Positions 63,870 through 64,000 of a DNA stretch of 64,000 nt are shown here, piece by piece (the first letter of the stretch is position 1; each line of letters begins with the position of its first letter). The stretch comes from Epiperipatus broadwayi. Taxonomy: Eukaryota; Onychophora; Udeonychophora; Euonychophora; Peripatidae. The stretch covers positions 3,376,646-3,440,645 of the forward strand of contig JAQFVV010006199.1 in assembly GCA_028023455.1 (NCBI GenBank). Direction: 5' to 3'. A program made the translations under genes and the position numbers. The notes below the pieces were generated by a model that was not told the DNA's origin, searched no databases, and saw only the letters and a list, made by a program, of their open reading frames with translations.

Positions 63870-64000
63870 AAAGAAAAAAAATACACAGTAAAATGGCGAT
63901 AATCAAAAATTACAGATTTGGTAAAAGATTAAAAATTTAACAAAACCTCCCTGATTGGTCACAAAATCTAACACAGAATATCTACCCAATCAATGACAAA

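Overview
The window looks like intergenic or intronic DNA from a large, repeat-rich invertebrate animal genome. It is strongly AT-rich (by eye about three quarters A+T), CpG is scarce, and it holds long (TA)n and (TATC)n microsatellites. I found no host protein gene: every stretch with recognisable coding homology belongs to a transposable element. The element mix (several non-LTR clades, Ty3-type LTR pieces, hAT transposons, tRNA-derived SINE heads, fold-back elements) is typical of molluscs, cnidarians or flatworms. I cannot name the species. A tRNA-Gly copy whose losses fall at CpG positions suggests germline CpG methylation.

Layout. 1.1-6.2 kb: a decayed non-LTR retrotransposon on the minus strand, apparently split by about 2.4 kb of unrelated, locally GC-richer DNA. 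6.9-8.1 kb: three tandem units of an unknown repeat. 9.0-9.2 kb: a small MITE with long terminal inverted repeats (TIRs) and a 6-bp target-site duplication (TSD). 14.3-15.1 kb: an 830-bp fold-back element. 16.15-20.22 kb: a decayed hAT transposon with TIRs and an 8-bp TSD, carrying transposase remnants and a nested 640-bp palindrome. 21.5 kb: the tRNA-Gly(TCC)-derived sequence. 23-25.4 kb: a tRNA-like SINE head and an LTR end with a primer-binding site. 25.9-28.5 kb: an old RTE-like copy with endonuclease and RT remnants. 31.67-32.34 kb: a large (TATC)n tract.

33.36-40.03 kb is the best-preserved element: a minus-strand LTR retrotransposon with 1.88-kb, nearly identical LTRs, a PBS, a purine-rich tract and one intact 396-codon coiled-coil ORF, but no polymerase. 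44.2-46.8 kb: LTR/leader-like DNA. 46.8-48.3 kb: a younger RTE-like RT pseudogene. 48.4-49.1 kb and 58.2-60.9 kb: copies of one roughly 450-bp repeat family in direct and inverted order. 50.2-52.6 kb: a minus-strand L1/Tx1-like pseudogene. 53.3 kb: a second SINE head. 54.13-55.32 kb: a non-autonomous hAT element with an 8-bp TSD. 56.5-57.4 kb: interleaved inverted repeats ending in (TA)n. 63.84 kb: a hammerhead-ribozyme-like core on the minus strand. No gene network or operon exists here; the parts are independent insertions of different ages, several nested.

All identifications were made by reading translations and repeats by eye. No alignment, profile search or folding program was run, and boundaries without TSDs are approximate.
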